30,526 nucleotides of DNA from Neisseriales bacterium (GTDB lineage Bacteria; Pseudomonadota; Gammaproteobacteria; Burkholderiales; UBA11063), in the NCBI GenBank assembly GCA_008017145.1, contig SSGY01000163.1, positions 1 through 30,526 on the forward strand, read 5' to 3'. Made by a program: the position numbers and the translations under genes. This document shows positions 13,837 through 21,593 of the stretch, one piece after another; within the stretch, counting starts at the first letter, position 1; each line of letters starts with the position of its first letter. The notes below the pieces were generated by a model. It was not told the DNA's origin. It saw only the letters and a program-made list of their open reading frames with translations, and searched no databases.

Positions 13837-15285
13837 ATGTCTGAATATAAGCATGGTAGCTTTTCTAAAGAATCAGCAACCAGTGTACTAGTTGTAACCG
13901 ATTCTGGAGCTAATATATCATTTGTAGTTGGGACTGCGCCAATTAATACAACCGATGAAACTAACGTAAATGAGCTTAAACGGCTAGCTAACTACGAAGA
14001 TGCGGTTAAAGCTTTTGGTTTTGATCATGATTATGCTAAGTATAGTTTGAGTGAAGCAATTGACATATTTTTTACCAAATATCAGATTGCACCTGTCTAT
14101 TTTGTAAATGTACTTGACCCAACTAAGCACAAAAAAGCAGCAACACCAGAAACTAATCCACAGATTAATGGACAGGTTATTTTATCTCAAAAAGATGCAA
14201 TTAAATCAAGTGTAGTTGTAAGTGTAGGTAAAGATACCAAGAAACTTGACATTGATTATAGCCTGGCATTTAACGAAGATAATCAACTTATTGTAACTAT
14301 AATTGATGAAAGCTCGATTAAACCTAGTGATGAGTTGACAATTGCTTATGATGTCTTTGATATTACAAAAGTAAAAGTAGCTGATATTATTGGTGGCATA
14401 GATGCTGCGGGCAATTATTCTGGTATTCAATTGGCGCAGAAGGTTTATCCGCAGTTTAACGAGGTGCTGGGAAGTTTAATCGCTCCGGGGTGGTCACAAG
14501 ATATCACGGTTTCCAATGCACTTTTAGCTACGGCTAAAAATCTAAACACTGCATTTATTGCCAATGCAATTGTTGATCTTGACACCAGTAAAATAAAAAC
14601 TTATCAAGATGCCGTGAATATCAAGCAAAAAGCTGGGCTTACTAGCGAGTTTCTGAATGTTTGCTTTGGCGATTTATATCTTGCTGATCAAAAATATAAT
14701 CATTCAACTATGCTTTGTGCATTAAAACAGTATGTCGCTGCCAATAATGACAGTATCCCAAATAAGAGTCCGTCAAATAAAGCCTATTTTATTAATGGTT
14801 TTAAATTAAATGGCACCGATTTATTTCTTGACCGAGCGCAGGCGCAATACTTAAATGGCAATGGCATTATCGTTGCTCGCAATGGTTCTAGCGGATGGCG
14901 TTGCTGGGGTAATCGTACCGCTTGTTTTCCGTTTGATAAAGATATCAAAAATTTTGATATCGCAGTACGTGATTTTGGTAATTTTTTAAGAAATACTTGC
15001 GTGCTTACAACAGACCAGATGGTAGATGATACTATTGAACGAGCTCTGATTCTTCGGATAGAGGCAACTTTACAAGGCTGGCTTGATTCACTTATTGGTG
15101 CAGGGAAACTGATTAGTGGGTCAATCTCTTTTCCAAAAGAGAAAAACCCATTATCCGAGCTGTTGGCTGGAAATATTTATTTCAGGTTGCAGTATACAAC
15201 GGGTCCGACAGCTAGTTCAATTACCATTGAAACATCATTCAATGTTCATGATCTTGACAAAATATTTGGGGAAGAGACAGTATGA
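13837..15285 (+). CDS. Contractile tail sheath protein, P2 gpFI-like
   Basis: A 482-aa sheath subunit (P2 FI is 396 aa). The opening (MSEYKHGSFSKES...VVGTAP) and following N-KRLANYEDAVKAFGF...LSEAIDIFFTKYQIAPVYFVNVLDP match the P2/Mu sheath N-terminal domain. The C-terminal part has the hallmark LNGNGIIVARNGSSGWRCWGNRT and FLRNTCVLTTDQMVDDTIERALILRIEATLQGWLDSLIGAGKL. Sheath contraction drives the tube through the cell envelope. The extra length lies in an inserted domain around residues 95-180. It follows AAGGAAC and overlaps the tube gene by 4 bp. Its presence shows the particle is a myovirus even though the head is lambda-like. Confidence 0.93.
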   Translation: MSEYKHGSFSKESATSVLVVTDSGANISFVVGTAPINTTDETNVNELKRLANYEDAVKAFGFDHDYAKYSLSEAIDIFFTKYQIAPVYFVNVLDPTKHKKAATPETNPQINGQVILSQKDAIKSSVVVSVGKDTKKLDIDYSLAFNEDNQLIVTIIDESSIKPSDELTIAYDVFDITKVKVADIIGGIDAAGNYSGIQLAQKVYPQFNEVLGSLIAPGWSQDITVSNALLATAKNLNTAFIANAIVDLDTSKIKTYQDAVNIKQKAGLTSEFLNVCFGDLYLADQKYNHSTMLCALKQYVAANNDSIPNKSPSNKAYFINGFKLNGTDLFLDRAQAQYLNGNGIIVARNGSSGWRCWGNRTACFPFDKDIKNFDIAVRDFGNFLRNTCVLTTDQMVDDTIERALILRIEATLQGWLDSLIGAGKLISGSISFPKEKNPLSELLAGNIYFRLQYTTGPTASSITIETSFNVHDLDKIFGEETV

Positions 15286-15797
15286 CAACAAAAATAGGTG
15301 GTCAGACAGGTACCTTTATGCTGTACCTTGATGGTAGGGATTTATTAGGAGTCGCAGAAGTAAAGCTGCCAGAGATTAAATATAAAACTACAACTGTTGG
15401 CGGCAGTGGAATACTCGGTGAAATAGAGTTTACAAATCCATACTCTATTGAGTCAATGGAAGTTGAAATCAAGTTTAATACAATTACTGATAATACTTTT
15501 GATTTGATGAGTATGTCTGGCAAACTGGTTGAGATGAAAGCTGCAGTTATCGAAGCTAATGGAACTACTCATGCAATTGGTGTTGATGGATTACGGGCAA
15601 ATATGCGTGGAAATGCTAAAAGTATTGATCTTGGTACCATTAAGAAGGATGATTTGCTTAATACGGCATTTAAGATGGAAGCAACTTTCATCGAAGTGTT
15701 TAAAGGTGGTAAACAACTTTACAAAGTTGATAAGCTCAATGGAATACTTGAAGCTGCTGGCAAAGCGTTAATCAAAAAATTATCTGATTTATTTTAG
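15282..15797 (+). CDS. Major tail tube protein, P2 gpFII-like
   Basis: A 171-aa protein (P2 FII is 172 aa). The pattern KIGGQTGTFMLYLDGRDLLGVAEVKLPEIKYKT, GSGILGEIEF...MEVEIKFNTI and RANMRGNAKSIDLGTIKKDD...MEATFIEVFKGGKQLYKVDKLNGI is that of the P2 tube family. It forms stacked hexameric rings inside the sheath, through which DNA passes. The ATG overlaps the sheath stop (ATGA), ensuring matched expression. The extra-hydrophobic C terminus (ALIKKLSDLF) is not unusual. Confidence 0.93.
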   Translation: MTTKIGGQTGTFMLYLDGRDLLGVAEVKLPEIKYKTTTVGGSGILGEIEFTNPYSIESMEVEIKFNTITDNTFDLMSMSGKLVEMKAAVIEANGTTHAIGVDGLRANMRGNAKSIDLGTIKKDDLLNTAFKMEATFIEVFKGGKQLYKVDKLNGILEAAGKALIKKLSDLF

Positions 15798-15805
15798 GAA
15801 ATAAT

Positions 15806-16126
15806 ATGAAATATAAACTATCAAAAGCAATTCAGGTAGATGGTATATCTATTACTGAAATTGATGTAAATTTTGAGAATTTAACAACTATGGATTATGA
15901 ACATGCCGAGCGTGAATTTAAAGCTACTAATCAGCCTTTATCAAATGGCATGGTTGAAGCAGAGACCGTATTTATTAAAAGTATTTTGCTAAGAGCAGCT
16001 AATTTAACTGTGAGTGCAATTGACCAGTTACCAATAAATGATTTTGCCAGTTTAAAGGTAAGGGCGCAAAATTTTTTGCTGGATGGGATAAAGGCATTAT
16101 CCATGGGCTTAGAAAAGCATGTCTAA
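15806..16126 (+). CDS. Tail assembly chaperone, P2 gpE-like
   Basis: A 106-aa protein lying between tube and tape measure, the place of P2 gene E. The sequence includes VDGISITEIDVNFENLTTMDYEHAEREFKATN and then INDFASLKVRAQNFLLDGIKALSMGLEKHV. In P2 and similar phages gpE and its frameshifted longer form bind the tape measure protein and prepare it for tube assembly; they are not in the virion. The codons for Asn-Phe-Leu near residues 89-91 contain the slippery heptamer T-TTT-TTG (16072-16078). AGGAAATAAT precedes the start. Confidence 0.85.
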   Translation: MKYKLSKAIQVDGISITEIDVNFENLTTMDYEHAEREFKATNQPLSNGMVEAETVFIKSILLRAANLTVSAIDQLPINDFASLKVRAQNFLLDGIKALSMGLEKHV

Positions 16127-16227
16127 CTTTAGCGAAAGAAACTAATACACAAATAGGCTACTGGGAACAGCAGCCTATTTACAAACTTAATGCCTATGTT
16201 GAAATGATAAATGACCTACATAGTTAA
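15806..16227 (+). CDS. gpE-E' fusion by programmed -1 frameshift
   Basis: At 16072-16078 the sequence T-TTT-TTG lies in the correct phase (AAT TTT TTG in the E frame) for a -1 shift; it is the same heptamer used by P2 gene E. After slippage the -1 frame reads AGWDKGIIHGLRKACLTLAK... and ends at TAA 16225-16227, giving 91 + 49 = 140 residues. The extension has a GYWEQQP motif followed by a short helix, consistent with tail-chaperone extensions. It has no start of its own nearby. The slippery site and open frame are seen; the shift itself is inferred from P2. Confidence 0.8.
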
Positions 16228-16535
16228 AAGATAATCCAGCGTTTTCGACAGTTGTTATTATTTAGATATTCTTTTAATGATTGTTTATCTAAACGCTTTT
16301 GATGCATTCGAGCACGGAATTCATCCATATGAGTTAAATCATAGAAAGCTTGCAGAATATGACCAAGCATGAAATAAATAAAAATATAAAGAACACAAAT
16401 AGCAGCTAATTGAAAGTGTTTTGAGTAACAGAAAACAATTGTCAGTAATATGGCTAAAAATAGCATTTTGATTGCAAAGTGGCCAAAAACAATTCTGGAT
16501 AATTTTTCCGAAAAAGATTTCAAGACGTTACTCAT
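16224..16535 (-). CDS. Two-span membrane protein, minus-strand moron
   Basis: A 103-aa protein encoded against the late operon between E' and the tape measure gene. It has two hydrophobic segments (about residues 18-36, FGHFAIKMLFLAILLTIVF, and 42-62, QLAAICVLYIFIYFMLGHI) and a basic, polar C terminus (HQKRLDKQSLKEYLNNNNCRKRW). It has its own extended -10 promoter about 20 bp upstream, a hallmark of morons expressed from the prophage. AGGA abuts the ATG directly, so translation may be weak. By analogy with other phage morons it might alter the cell envelope or block superinfection; nothing in the sequence proves this. Its stop overlaps the end of E'. Confidence 0.58.
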   Translation of the reverse strand: MSNVLKSFSEKLSRIVFGHFAIKMLFLAILLTIVFCYSKHFQLAAICVLYIFIYFMLGHILQAFYDLTHMDEFRARMHQKRLDKQSLKEYLNNNNCRKRWIIF

Positions 16536-16556
16536 TCCTAATAATGTAATTAACGA

Positions 16557-16565
16557 ATTATATCA
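16557..16565 (-). promoter_or_regulatory. Extended -10 promoter of the minus-strand moron
   Basis: On the minus strand this reads TGATATAAT, identical to the elements before the restriction system and the integrase. The predicted start, near 16550, is about 15 nt from the moron ATG. It also lies next to the ribosome site of the tape measure gene on the other strand. Confidence 0.58.
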
Positions 16566-16579
16566 CAAAAGGTACTGAA

Positions 16580-18841
16580 ATGACTAAGATTCATGATGTT
16601 ATGTTTGAGTTTGGAGCAAAGCTTAAAAATACTGTTCCCAATGCATTTAGTACTATGAATAAGGCAATGGCTGAAACTGGAGCAAAAATAGCACAGTTAG
16701 CTAAGAGTAACCCATTTAGCAGTTTGAAGGATGTTGATGCATTAAAACGTTCATTTGAGACTGCAAAAGCTAAAGAAGATGCTCTATCTAATGGCTTTAA
16801 TCGACTATCTGAGCGTACTCAGAACATGCAGTATAAATTTGCTAATGCTACTGGTAAAGTAAAGATTTTGGGCGAAGAACTCAAACAGATAGAAAATCCT
16901 ACTCAAAAACAAATTAAACAATTCGAACGAGCCAAACAACAAGCTGGGTATTTTCAAAACCAACTAATAGATCTCCGTCATGAAGTAAATAAATCCAGCA
17001 ATGAACTCAAAAAACAAGCAAATATAGTCAAAGAGCTAGGCGAGCAATATAGCCGTCAGGCTGCTCGGGCAAAAAATGCTGCAATTATAAAGAGTCACCG
17101 TGAAAAAGTAAGTCAATCTTTACTTGATGCTAATAATTCAATAGCTGTTGCCAGAACTGCAGTATCTAGTGCGAGCTTTATGGCTGAACCTATTAAGCAG
17201 GCAATGAAATTTGAATCGGTTATGGCCGATATTCGCAAGCTTGTACACTTTGATACTCCTCAAGAGTTTGCCGAAATGGGTGAGCAGTTAAAGCAGCTCT
17301 CTACCAGAGTTCCAATGGCGGTTGATGGGTTGGGGCATATTGCAGCAGCTGCTGCTCAGGCTGGCATTGCCAAGCAAGATATTATGCAATTCACTGAAAA
17401 TGCTGCACAGATGGGAGTAGCATATAATATCTCGGCTGAACAAGCTGGTGATATGATGGCAAAGTGGCGCTCTGCATTTAAGCTAAATCAGGATCAGGTA
17501 ATTAAGTTAGCTGATCAGGTAAATATCTTATCTGATAATTCAGCAGCAACAGGAATACAGATTGGTGAAGTAGTCAGTCGAATAGGTTCATTGGGTAAAA
17601 TTGCAGGAATAGCTGAATCTGAGGTTGCGGCATTGGCTGCGACGTCAATTGGCGCTGGTGTTGCTCCAGAAATTGCAGCAACAGGTATTAAAAAGATGAT
17701 GACAACCTTAACATCAGGTACCGCAGCTACCAAAAATCAAGCTGATGCAATGGGTAAATTAGGGATTAATGTTGTTAAATTGTCTAAGAATTTGCAAACA
17801 CAGGGTGTTCCAGCTTTGCTTAATGTGCTTGATAAGATCAAACAGTTACCAAAAGAGGTGCAATCTTCAACATTAAAACAGATTTTTGGTGAAGAATCCA
17901 TTGCCCCAATTGCTGGTTTAATGAATAATCTTGACGAGGTTAGAAAAAATCTTGGTTTAGTTGGTGATAGTACTAAATATGCTGGCAGTATGATGCGTGA
18001 GTTTAATGCTCGAAGTGCTACAACTGAAAACTCATTGCAGTTATTTAAAAATAATTTGTCAGCAATTGCGATTACAATGGGTAATACTTTCTTACCTCCA
18101 ATTAATCAAGCAATTAAGGATATTAATAATCTACTGCAAAATTCAATTGCTCCATTTATCACAGCACATCAAGAGGCTATCTTTACCATCGGTAAATTTG
18201 GTGCAGGGCTCGTGGCAGTTATTGCTGGAGTTGCAATTGCCAAATCCGCATTTTCTGGACTAGCTGCAATATGGGCGGTTGGTAGTGGTGCACTAAAGAT
18301 ATTGGGTAATATGTTACTCTGGTTTATTCCAGCTCAGACTAGAGCCGCTATTGCAAGTAAACTCATGGCCTATTGGCAAGGAGTTGTTAATGTAGTCATG
18401 AATGCTAATCCTATCGTGAGAATTATTACTGGAATAATTGCGCTAGGTGGAGCAATCTACTGGGTTTGTACCCATTGGGATACCTTTACTGGCTGGCTTA
18501 AGAAAGCCTGGGACATGATCAAAGAAGTTTTTGGCTGGGTGGGTAAATTAACAGGTGCAATTGCTTCATTATTTGATGGTAATGATGGTAAGAGAAAGCT
18601 TGAGATTGAATATGAACTAAAAAATAGCTCACGTTATGCTGGAAATGTAGAGTCATTGGCAACCAACCAAAAAGAGCGGCTAAATGCTAATCGTCCGAAT
18701 ATGACGCTAAACTCTAATCCAACTGTGATTATTCAGGGTGATGCGAATAAAAATGATATAAAAGTTGCCATGACGCAGGCACAAGAAAAGCAGAAGAATG
18801 AATTTGCTAATCTATGGGGAAATGAACGATTTGCTAATTAA
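16580..18841 (+). CDS. Tail tape measure protein, P2 gpT / TP901 core family
   Basis: A 753-aa tape measure protein. Residues about 50-185 form coiled coil (LKRSFETAKAKEDALSNGFNRL and later EELKQIEN...). The TP901 core follows from about 208: MKFESVMADIRKLVHFDTPQEF, LSTRVPMAVDGLGHIAAAAAQAGIA, and GVAPEIAATGIKKMMTTLTSG. Two hydrophobic regions (about 534-590 and 612-635) may insert in the host membrane during DNA entry. The C-terminal PTVIIQGDANKNDIKVAMTQAQEKQKNE is common in P2-type proteins. It sets tail length and is extruded at infection. AAAGG precedes the ATG. Length is close to the P2 protein (815 aa). Confidence 0.93.
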   Translation: MTKIHDVMFEFGAKLKNTVPNAFSTMNKAMAETGAKIAQLAKSNPFSSLKDVDALKRSFETAKAKEDALSNGFNRLSERTQNMQYKFANATGKVKILGEELKQIENPTQKQIKQFERAKQQAGYFQNQLIDLRHEVNKSSNELKKQANIVKELGEQYSRQAARAKNAAIIKSHREKVSQSLLDANNSIAVARTAVSSASFMAEPIKQAMKFESVMADIRKLVHFDTPQEFAEMGEQLKQLSTRVPMAVDGLGHIAAAAAQAGIAKQDIMQFTENAAQMGVAYNISAEQAGDMMAKWRSAFKLNQDQVIKLADQVNILSDNSAATGIQIGEVVSRIGSLGKIAGIAESEVAALAATSIGAGVAPEIAATGIKKMMTTLTSGTAATKNQADAMGKLGINVVKLSKNLQTQGVPALLNVLDKIKQLPKEVQSSTLKQIFGEESIAPIAGLMNNLDEVRKNLGLVGDSTKYAGSMMREFNARSATTENSLQLFKNNLSAIAITMGNTFLPPINQAIKDINNLLQNSIAPFITAHQEAIFTIGKFGAGLVAVIAGVAIAKSAFSGLAAIWAVGSGALKILGNMLLWFIPAQTRAAIASKLMAYWQGVVNVVMNANPIVRIITGIIALGGAIYWVCTHWDTFTGWLKKAWDMIKEVFGWVGKLTGAIASLFDGNDGKRKLEIEYELKNSSRYAGNVESLATNQKERLNANRPNMTLNSNPTVIIQGDANKNDIKVAMTQAQEKQKNEFANLWGNERFAN

Positions 18842-18877
18842 ATCGTCCCTTGGAACAGTTTTTTATGAGGACATCAA

Positions 18878-19087
18878 ATGGCTAGGACTTACCTAACGAA
18901 TGCTGGCGACATGTGGGATAAGATATCATTATCTCAGCTGGGTAATGAGTTTTATGCCAATCAGTTAATTGAGGCAAACCCACAGTATTCAGATACTATA
19001 ACTTTCAGTGCAGGAATTGAATTAAAAATACCTGAGTATGTAACTACTAACTCTAAAATAAACTTACCTCCTTGGAAAAGAAAATGA
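18878..19087 (+). CDS. Tail protein X (LysM-like), P2 gpX family
   Basis: A 69-aa protein with GDMWDKISLSQLGNEFYANQLIEANPQYSDTITFSAGIELKIPE, the short LysM-like fold of gpX proteins. In P2-like phages X is a small essential tail protein, probably at the baseplate/tube tip. It is placed between tape measure and gene D, preceded by GAGGAC, and its TGA overlaps the ATG of the next gene by 4 bp. The C terminus (LPPWKRK) is basic. Confidence 0.87.
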   Translation: MARTYLTNAGDMWDKISLSQLGNEFYANQLIEANPQYSDTITFSAGIELKIPEYVTTNSKINLPPWKRK

Positions 19088-20238
19088 CAACTAAACGAGC
19101 AAGGCGCTCCAGTATTACAATTTCAATTGATGGTCAGAATGTTTCAGCTGATTTAGCACCCTATTTAAAGACCGTCTTGTTCAATGATAAAACCAGTGCT
19201 GAAGTCGATGATATAACTGTTACTCTTGATGATAGAGATGAGTTATTTTGCGATGAATGGATGCCAATGACTGGAGATAGTCTGGAAGTTGAGATTATTT
19301 GCGAAAATTGGGCTAGCGAAGGTGAAGTTCAGTCATTATATTGCGGTAGTATGGAGATTGATATTATAGAAGAGAAAGGACCTCCAAATGAAATATCTAT
19401 AAAGGCGGTCAGCTCCTTTAATTCTAGCATTCGTAAGACTTTAAATACTAAAAAGTGGCAAAAATCTACTTTGCAGTCCATCTGTAAAGAAATTGCTAGT
19501 AAACATGGTTTGGCATTTGAGTTTATTCCGTATTTGGAAGAAGATAAAAAAGGCATTCAGATAGAAGCTATTGATCAGACAGATCAAAGTGATCTAGCAT
19601 TTATTGCTAAATTAGCGGATGACAATGATTATGTTCTAAAGTTAGACCCAGAGAAGTTAATAGTTTGTGCGCAGTCATATCTTGAAACACAAGAGCCAAT
19701 AATTAGCATAAGCAAGTACGATATTTTTAATCGTATTGCTGGCAGACAAGGATTTAATCTCTATAAAGAAGTTAAAGCGAGTTATTTTTGCCCAAAACAA
19801 AAAAAGAATATTAGCGCTAGAGCTTCACATAAAGACGTTGTTTTAAATAATCCTGAGTGGATTAAGGCACATACCAAGCCCAAAAAGACTAAAAATAAGA
19901 AAAACAATAAAGTTCCTGCCATTCCCACTAAGCCAGTTAGCTTTTTTGCCAATAATGGGGGTAGTAAGGTACTAATAATCAGACAAAAATTTAAGTCTGA
20001 AGCTGAAGCGCTAAAAACAGCTAAAGCAAAACTAGCACAAAAAAATCGCGGAGAGTGGAAAGTAAGCGGCGAAGTGATGGGAAATCCTTTTCTTATGGCG
20101 GGAGTTGTAATTGAGATAACTGATTATGGACAATATAGCGGTTTCTATTATGTTGAGACAACAACGCATTCTAGAATAGGGAGCGGATATAGAACTAATT
20201 TTGTTTCCCACAAGATATTAATTGAGGATCAGGCGTGA
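19084..20238 (+). CDS. Baseplate hub protein, P2 gpD-like (late control D family)
   Basis: ATG 19084 (MTTKRARRSS) is used, overlapping the X stop; an upstream TTG at 19072 has no support. The product is 384 aa (P2 gpD is 387). Features of the family: DLAPYLKTVLFNDKTSAEVDDITVTLDDRDELF, WMPMTGDSLEVEI, LQSICKEIASKHGL, and QTDQSDLAFIAKLADDNDYVLKLD. The C terminus has EAEALKTAKAKLAQKNRGEWKVSGEVMGNPFLMAGVVIEI. This family (T4 gp27-like) forms the hub between tube and spike. The name late control comes from P2 and does not imply regulation here. It ends in a GTGA overlap with the spike gene. Confidence 0.9.
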   Translation: MTTKRARRSSITISIDGQNVSADLAPYLKTVLFNDKTSAEVDDITVTLDDRDELFCDEWMPMTGDSLEVEIICENWASEGEVQSLYCGSMEIDIIEEKGPPNEISIKAVSSFNSSIRKTLNTKKWQKSTLQSICKEIASKHGLAFEFIPYLEEDKKGIQIEAIDQTDQSDLAFIAKLADDNDYVLKLDPEKLIVCAQSYLETQEPIISISKYDIFNRIAGRQGFNLYKEVKASYFCPKQKKNISARASHKDVVLNNPEWIKAHTKPKKTKNKKNNKVPAIPTKPVSFFANNGGSKVLIIRQKFKSEAEALKTAKAKLAQKNRGEWKVSGEVMGNPFLMAGVVIEITDYGQYSGFYYVETTTHSRIGSGYRTNFVSHKILIEDQA

Positions 20239-20732
20239 TAGAAAGTAATTTAATTCGTGAAGGCTTAGTTGCCTCAATCAACTCCAATTATACTTGCGAT
20301 GTTTATTTTCCAGATCAAGACTATACTGCAACAGGTCTTAAAATTTCAAATCCCGGTGGAACTAGAAACAAAGATTGGAATTTACCAAATATTAATGATT
20401 TGGCATTATGTGTTTTTATTCCACCAAGTTTGACAGATGGTTGGATAATTGGCTTTGGTTATAACGATGAGGATAAACCACCAGATGGTAATGAGAATGT
20501 TCACTCCACAACTTATATGGATGGAACATCAATCAGTTATGACAGCAAATCACATAAATTGACGATAGACTGCAAAGGTGAAATAACCATTAATGCCAAC
20601 GTGATGAATCTGAATGGTAAAGTTATGATTAATGCTAAACCATGGCTCACACACCAGCATTCTGCAGGTAATTTAGTTGATGGTAATAGTAAGCCAGTTA
20701 CTGGGAAATCAGGTGATGGTATGGTGGAGTAG
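20235..20732 (+). CDS. Baseplate spike protein, P2 gpV-like
   Basis: A 165-aa GTG-initiated protein. It has an OB-fold N terminus (VASINSNYTCDVYFPDQDYTATGLKISNPG), then PNINDLALCVFIPPSLTDGWIIGF, then a short beta-helix (HKLTIDCKGEITINANVMNLNGKVMINA) ending in THQHS. The His140-x-His142 pair is the iron-binding apex motif of P2/phi92-type membrane-piercing spikes. P2 gpV is 211 aa, so this is a shorter beta-helix version. It caps the tube and pierces the outer membrane on contraction, which supports a Gram-negative host. Two terminators follow directly. Confidence 0.9.
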   Translation: MIESNLIREGLVASINSNYTCDVYFPDQDYTATGLKISNPGGTRNKDWNLPNINDLALCVFIPPSLTDGWIIGFGYNDEDKPPDGNENVHSTTYMDGTSISYDSKSHKLTIDCKGEITINANVMNLNGKVMINAKPWLTHQHSAGNLVDGNSKPVTGKSGDGMVE

Positions 20733-20750
20733 TTAGATAGATGCCAAAGC

Positions 20751-20789
20751 AAAACTCCGACGAGTTAGCAGCTCATGTGTCGGGGTTTT
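20751..20789 (+). terminator. Intra-operon terminator 1 (after the spike gene)
   Basis: AAAACTCCGAC (20751-20761) pairs with GTCGGGGTTTT (20779-20789), with one G-U pair and an inner GAG/CTC stem. It lies between the spike gene and gene U with no promoter visible after it. Confidence 0.7.
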
Positions 20790-20797
20790 AATTAACC

Positions 20798-20820
20798 AAC
20801 CGCCTTCGGGTGGTTTTTTT
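20798..20820 (+). terminator. Intra-operon terminator 2, UUCG tetraloop
   Basis: AACCGCC, loop TTCG and GGTGGTT followed by five more T make a classic C(UUCG)G terminator, 8 bp after the first. Tandem strong terminators in the middle of the tail genes would cut off the baseplate and lysis genes unless transcription is antiterminated or restarts. Only 15 bp separate it from the next ATG. Confidence 0.8.
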
Positions 20821-20835
20821 ATTGCGGAACATAAA

Positions 20836-21267
20836 ATGTCATTGATTGATAAGCTAAAGAACATTGGGACTCTTGGTGGTTTCGGTGATATTGTTTTTAC
20901 CGTAAATCCTTTTAAAATTATGAATTTTGACGATGCTGAGCATAAATCCTCAGTTGACTATGCAGAACATCGAACCGTCGGTAGAAAGCCAAAATTAGAA
21001 TATCAGAATCCAAATGCTGACGAAGTTAGTCTCAACGTAACCTTAGCCAGTTTTTTAGGTTTGAATCCAAAAGAGCAACTTAAAAAATTTGAAGAATACA
21101 TGCTTGATGGCGATGTATTTGATCTAATTCTAGGTAATGGACTAATGGAGTCAAATGTTCTTGGCGAGTTTGTGATTGAGTCATTGTCCAGAAGCTATAA
21201 AGAAGTGAGTTTTCTGGGTGATGTGACCAACATTAAATTAGGCGTAAAGTTCAAGGAATATAACTAA
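20836..21267 (+). CDS. Tail protein U, P2 gpU-like
   Basis: A 143-aa protein (P2 gpU 159 aa). FGDIVFTVNPFKIMNF, VDYAEHRTVGRKPKLEYQNPNADEVSLNVTL and GEFVIESLSRSYKEVSFLGDVTNIKLGVKFKEY correspond to the gpU pattern of a short beta protein with a characteristic conserved W/Y-rich first half. In P2, U is located between T and D; here it follows V, a rearranged order. It is thought to act at the head-proximal tail end or in tail completion. It is the first gene after the tandem terminators, and its TAA overlaps the next ATG by 1 base. Confidence 0.8.
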   Translation: MSLIDKLKNIGTLGGFGDIVFTVNPFKIMNFDDAEHKSSVDYAEHRTVGRKPKLEYQNPNADEVSLNVTLASFLGLNPKEQLKKFEEYMLDGDVFDLILGNGLMESNVLGEFVIESLSRSYKEVSFLGDVTNIKLGVKFKEYN

Positions 21268-21593
21268 TGCAAATCAGGATTAGTGTATTTGATAAACCTA
21301 AAATTAATTTTGCACCAGAATCAGTTTTGGAAGAAATAATCCAGAATGTACAGAATATCTTTAGGCAAATTAAAGGTACCATTCCTTATCAACGTGACAT
21401 GGGAATGGATGAGGATATAATTGATTTACCAACTGACAATGCCATAATGATTTATCAGATTGATGTAATTAAACAGTTGAAGAAATTTGAACCACGTGTA
21501 GTGATAAAAAGCTTCAATTGGAGTGGTAGCGATAAAGTAAATGGTAATCTTAAGTTAGTTGTTACTCTTGATATAGATGAGGTTTATTTATGA
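21267..21593 (+). CDS. Baseplate wedge protein, P2 gpW / T4 gp25-like
   Basis: A 108-aa protein (P2 gpW 115 aa, T4 gp25 132 aa). VLEEIIQNVQNIFRQIKGTIPYQRDMGMDEDIID contains the typical gp25 region in which a strictly placed R-D/E-G/MG turn follows TIPYQRD. KQLKKFEPRVVIKSFNWSG is the E-P-R-V motif common to this lysozyme-like fold family. It joins J to the hub in the baseplate wedge. The gene overlaps U by 1 base and J by 4 bases. Confidence 0.9.
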   Translation: MQIRISVFDKPKINFAPESVLEEIIQNVQNIFRQIKGTIPYQRDMGMDEDIIDLPTDNAIMIYQIDVIKQLKKFEPRVVIKSFNWSGSDKVNGNLKLVVTLDIDEVYL

